Below, piece after piece: positions 7,021 to 9,211 of a DNA stretch of 9,211 nucleotides. The notes beneath the pieces are model-generated. The model saw only the letters and a list, made by a program, of their open reading frames with translations. It ran no database searches and had not been told where the DNA came from. Both the position numbers and the translations under genes were made by a program. Origin of the DNA: UBA8437 sp003445035 (lineage in GTDB: Bacteria; Planctomycetota; Planctomycetia; Planctomycetales; Planctomycetaceae); contig CALCHI010000440.1 in assembly GCA_937901285.1 (NCBI GenBank), positions 1-9,211 on the forward strand, written 5' to 3'. Position 1 is the first letter of the stretch, and each line of letters begins with the position of its first letter.

Positions 7021-7263
7021 ATGAAGAGCGGAAAGTGCCCGAAATGTGGCAGCAGCGATCTCTCGCCACGGACCTGGACCAAAATGGCGTTCGTGAAGAA
7101 GATCATCTGCCAGGAGTGCCTGTATGTCGAACTGTGGGCCGACAATCCTGAGCAAGCCGGTGTCTCACGGCGAAAACTCGTGCTGGTGTACTGTGTGGTC
7201 TTCGGGATTACGGCCGCGTTGGTCGCCGTGCCCTGGATTCTGGCCTTGCTACGAGACGGCTGA
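7021..7263 (+). CDS. Small zinc-ribbon membrane protein of unknown function
   Basis: This 80-residue protein has two CxxC pairs, CPKC at 6-9 and CQEC at 30-33, spaced as in a zinc ribbon. A single hydrophobic helix follows at about 52-76, then a very short tail ending LLRDG. Basic residues (RRK, 50-52) just before the helix suggest that the zinc ribbon faces the cytoplasm, by the positive-inside rule. The strong purine-rich site and the immediate zinc-ribbon start support ATG 7021. It is divergent from the DUF4838 gene and lies 43 bases before the GH123-like gene on the same strand, so it may be cotranscribed with the latter. Small membrane zinc-ribbon proteins like this are usually annotated as hypothetical. 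A role in protein interaction or regulation is possible but not shown. Confidence 0.75.
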   Translation: MKSGKCPKCGSSDLSPRTWTKMAFVKKIICQECLYVELWADNPEQAGVSRRKLVLVYCVVFGITAALVAVPWILALLRDG

Positions 7264-7306
7264 AATTGATGCGTTCTGTTCCTGTTCTCCCGCGTAGGAT
7301 TGATCG

Positions 7307-9211
7307 ATGGTCCTGACTTTCGACACACGGGCGACATCCCGGATTGCCGGTTTTGTTTTCGTGGCGATTCTTTGTGTGAGTCACTGTTTTCCTCGACCGG
7401 CGGGTGCCGGGCAGGCGTCCGTACGTGGACAGACGGTCCATTTTGTCGAGTCCGAACACACCAGCCTGTCGGGAGCTGCCCAGGCCGGTGGCAGCGCGGT
7501 CTGGACCTACAGCGGCAAAGCGACGTGGGACGTGATTGTCCGTCGAGAGAATTACCGGCTGTTGCTTCGCGTCCGAGCCGGTTATGCGGCAGACCATCAG
7601 TCAGGTGTTCGTGGGGAGACGGCCTATCGCGTGACCGTCGATGGCCGCAAGGTGAAGTTGCGGCTGGTTCCCAAGACGTTGCTTTACGGGTCGGACGAAT
7701 CGAACTGGGCCTGGATCGTGGGGGACGTGGGAAAACTGGAACAGGGGCCACACAGCCTGGTGTTTTCTGCCGACTGGCACTTCGGCCGATGGGATGCCTT
7801 TGTTCTGACGGCGGACCGGAAGTACGTCCCGCCGCGCGAGCCTCCGCTGGGCAAGGAGACTCCACGTGATCTGTCGTTGTTGAACGCGGAGCAAGCGAAG
7901 TGGTTCCAGGGGTTCTCGCTCGGTCGTGGAGAAGTCGAGAAAAACTGTCCGCCAGCCGAGGCACCCAAGACAGCCGATTCGATCGACTCGATCGGCTTGA
8001 CCGCATGTCGCAATCAGCATGCCGCAGCCGTGGTCAACGTCACCAACTGGCTGAAGACGCCACTGCTGTTCCGGGTGAGCCGGGATGACGGGGAACGAGG
8101 CGCCGACGCGTTGCCGTCGCTGCCGCTGGAGGCTGTCACGCTGCGACACGCCGTTCCGCTTCCGGCACCGCGGAAGGAGGCCCTTGCCGATGCACTCCCC
8201 AAGCTGGACGGTGCCGGCCTGATGTACCTGCCGGCTGGCCAGACGCGACAACTGTGGGTTGCGGTGAATACGGCCGGATTGTCTCCGGGCCACTATTCGA
8301 CGCGTCTGCGGATCCAACCGCTGACGGCTCCCGGGAGATGCACGACTCAACGGGTGGAGGTTGATGTCCGCGTTGTGGACCTGGCATTGCCGACGAAACA
8401 CCCGCTGGACATTTTTCTCTGTGAATACGACACGAACCGGCCGGGCATGAAAGAGGATCTCTCCAGTCATTACGTGAACTGGTATCACAATTGTCTGATT
8501 CCTCACCCGGCCGCGGCGAATCCGGACTTCAGCAGCCTGGATTCGTCGCTGAAGCGGGAAATGCGTTTTCCCGGTGCCCGCACGGTCTTCTTTGAGCAGT
8601 GGCATTTTCGCACCGACAGCAGTTGGCAAGACAAAGCGAAACGTCCTGCGTGGGTCGAGGGAATTCGCCGCTGGGCCCGTCATGTTCACAAGGACCTGTC
8701 GCTGGGTTATGACGATTTCACGTTGCACATTTACGATGAAGTCTCCGGCGGCGGGATCGACACGTTCGTCCGGGCCCGCCAACTGGTACGGGAGGCCGAT
8801 CCGAAAGTTCGCGTGACGATGACCGTCACGCCGCAGATCACTCTCAAGGAGGTTCAGCGGCTGGATCCCGCAGTGGATGTCTGGTGCCCGCATATGGAAC
8901 TCTACGAGACTCGTCCCGAGGTGCTGGCCTTCCTGAGGAAAACCCGGAAGCCGGTGGTTCCCTACTATTGCGCGGAGAACAAGCGGTACTGGCCCGCACA
9001 GAGGTATCGCTTCTGGGCGTGGAAATTGTTCGAGCAGCGGACGGCCGGCCTGTTCATCTGGACCTGGATCAGCCGCGATGCGTGGCGAGGGAGATCCTGG
9101 GACGGCGGCATGGTTTTCGCCGGGAACGGGGGGATTGTGCCCTCGCGGCGATGGGAGCTGCTGCGGATGGGTTTGCAGGACTGGTTGCTGCTGGACCTGG
9201 CCGTCAAGGCG
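7307..9211 (+). CDS. Secreted GH123/DUF4091-like putative glycosidase (C-terminus cut by window edge)
   Basis: The frame is open from ATG 7307 to the right edge: 635 codons without a stop. An in-frame TGA at 7301-7303 makes 7307 the earliest ATG, and AGGA at 7296-7299 lies 7 nt upstream. Residues 1-35 look like a signal peptide: hydrophobic core about 13-25, likely cleavage near AGA-G at 33-35, and no proper lipobox around Cys27. Residues about 42-168 form a beta-rich, carbohydrate-binding-like domain. Residues about 235-358 include an Ig-like segment, with LPAGQTRQLWV at 308-318. A barrel domain follows from about 365. The pair Asp477-Glu478 in HIYDEV (474-479) fits the adjacent Asp-Glu catalytic pair of GH123 beta-N-acetylgalactosaminidases, which use substrate-assisted catalysis. 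Residues about 598-635, with GGIVPSRRWELLRMGLQDW at 608-626, resemble the conserved end of DUF4091-type barrels. Assignment to this superfamily is good; specificity for N-acetylgalactosamine is not established. It may be cotranscribed with the preceding zinc-ribbon gene. Confidence 0.85.
   Translation, partial: MVLTFDTRATSRIAGFVFVAILCVSHCFPRPAGAGQASVRGQTVHFVESEHTSLSGAAQAGGSAVWTYSGKATWDVIVRRENYRLLLRVRAGYAADHQSGVRGETAYRVTVDGRKVKLRLVPKTLLYGSDESNWAWIVGDVGKLEQGPHSLVFSADWHFGRWDAFVLTADRKYVPPREPPLGKETPRDLSLLNAEQAKWFQGFSLGRGEVEKNCPPAEAPKTADSIDSIGLTACRNQHAAAVVNVTNWLKTPLLFRVSRDDGERGADALPSLPLEAVTLRHAVPLPAPRKEALADALPKLDGAGLMYLPAGQTRQLWVAVNTAGLSPGHYSTRLRIQPLTAPGRCTTQRVEVDVRVVDLALPTKHPLDIFLCEYDTNRPGMKEDLSSHYVNWYHNCLIPHPAAANPDFSSLDSSLKREMRFPGARTVFFEQWHFRTDSSWQDKAKRPAWVEGIRRWARHVHKDLSLGYDDFTLHIYDEVSGGGIDTFVRARQLVREADPKVRVTMTVTPQITLKEVQRLDPAVDVWCPHMELYETRPEVLAFLRKTRKPVVPYYCAENKRYWPAQRYRFWAWKLFEQRTAGLFIWTWISRDAWRGRSWDGGMVFAGNGGIVPSRRWELLRMGLQDWLLLDLAVKA

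Noticed and set aside
6850..7155. N-terminal extension of the DUF4838 gene to an ATG at 7155
   Set aside because: The extension would bury the signal peptide, lacks protein-like composition and overlaps the zinc-ribbon gene.
6579..8006. 475-codon open frame on the minus strand
   Set aside because: It overlaps three better-supported genes on both strands. The translation is rich in Arg, Ser and Pro, typical of a wrong frame in GC-rich DNA.
7601..8893. 430-codon open frame on the minus strand
   Set aside because: It is antisense to the GH123-like gene, which has clear domain motifs. No signal or motif supports the antisense product.

Overview
The window looks like chromosomal DNA of a free-living planctomycete (phylum Planctomycetota, probably Planctomycetia). 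This is inferred from gene content and style, not from a marker gene. The DNA is GC-rich. Several large proteins carry Sec signal peptides, and two resemble families that are abundant in planctomycetes: DUF4838, and GH123/DUF4091-like proteins. I see no rRNA, tRNA, CRISPR array, insertion sequence or phage gene. Every intergenic gap is shorter than about 215 bases.

Layout, left to right. (1) 1-1398, minus strand: a secreted protein of unknown function with a possible TIM-barrel-like core, cut by the left window edge. (2) 1399-1608: a divergent intergenic region with overlapping inverted repeats. (3) 1609-3291 and 3288-4733, plus strand: a thiamine-diphosphate enzyme of the acetolactate synthase/decarboxylase superfamily, overlapping by ATGA with an Nramp-like membrane transporter that lacks the canonical metal-binding motifs. 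(4) 4765-6849, minus strand: a secreted DUF4838 protein that converges on the transporter gene with only 31 bases between them. (5) 6850-7020: a second divergent intergenic region with a perfect 12-bp palindrome resembling a LacI-family operator. (6) 7021-7263, plus strand: a small zinc-ribbon protein with one membrane helix. (7) 7307 to the right edge, plus strand: a secreted GH123/DUF4091-like putative glycosidase, cut by the window edge.

How the genes may work together (inference). Three exported proteins, at least two of them glycosidase-like, suggest extracytoplasmic handling of a complex glycan or related polymer. The enzyme-transporter pair is the most interesting unit. Tight coupling of a 2-oxoacid-type ThDP enzyme to an Nramp-fold carrier without DPGN/MPH motifs suggests that the carrier may import the enzyme's substrate, or a cofactor ion such as Mg2+. 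The substrate cannot be read from the sequence. No known defence system or other named novel system is visible.
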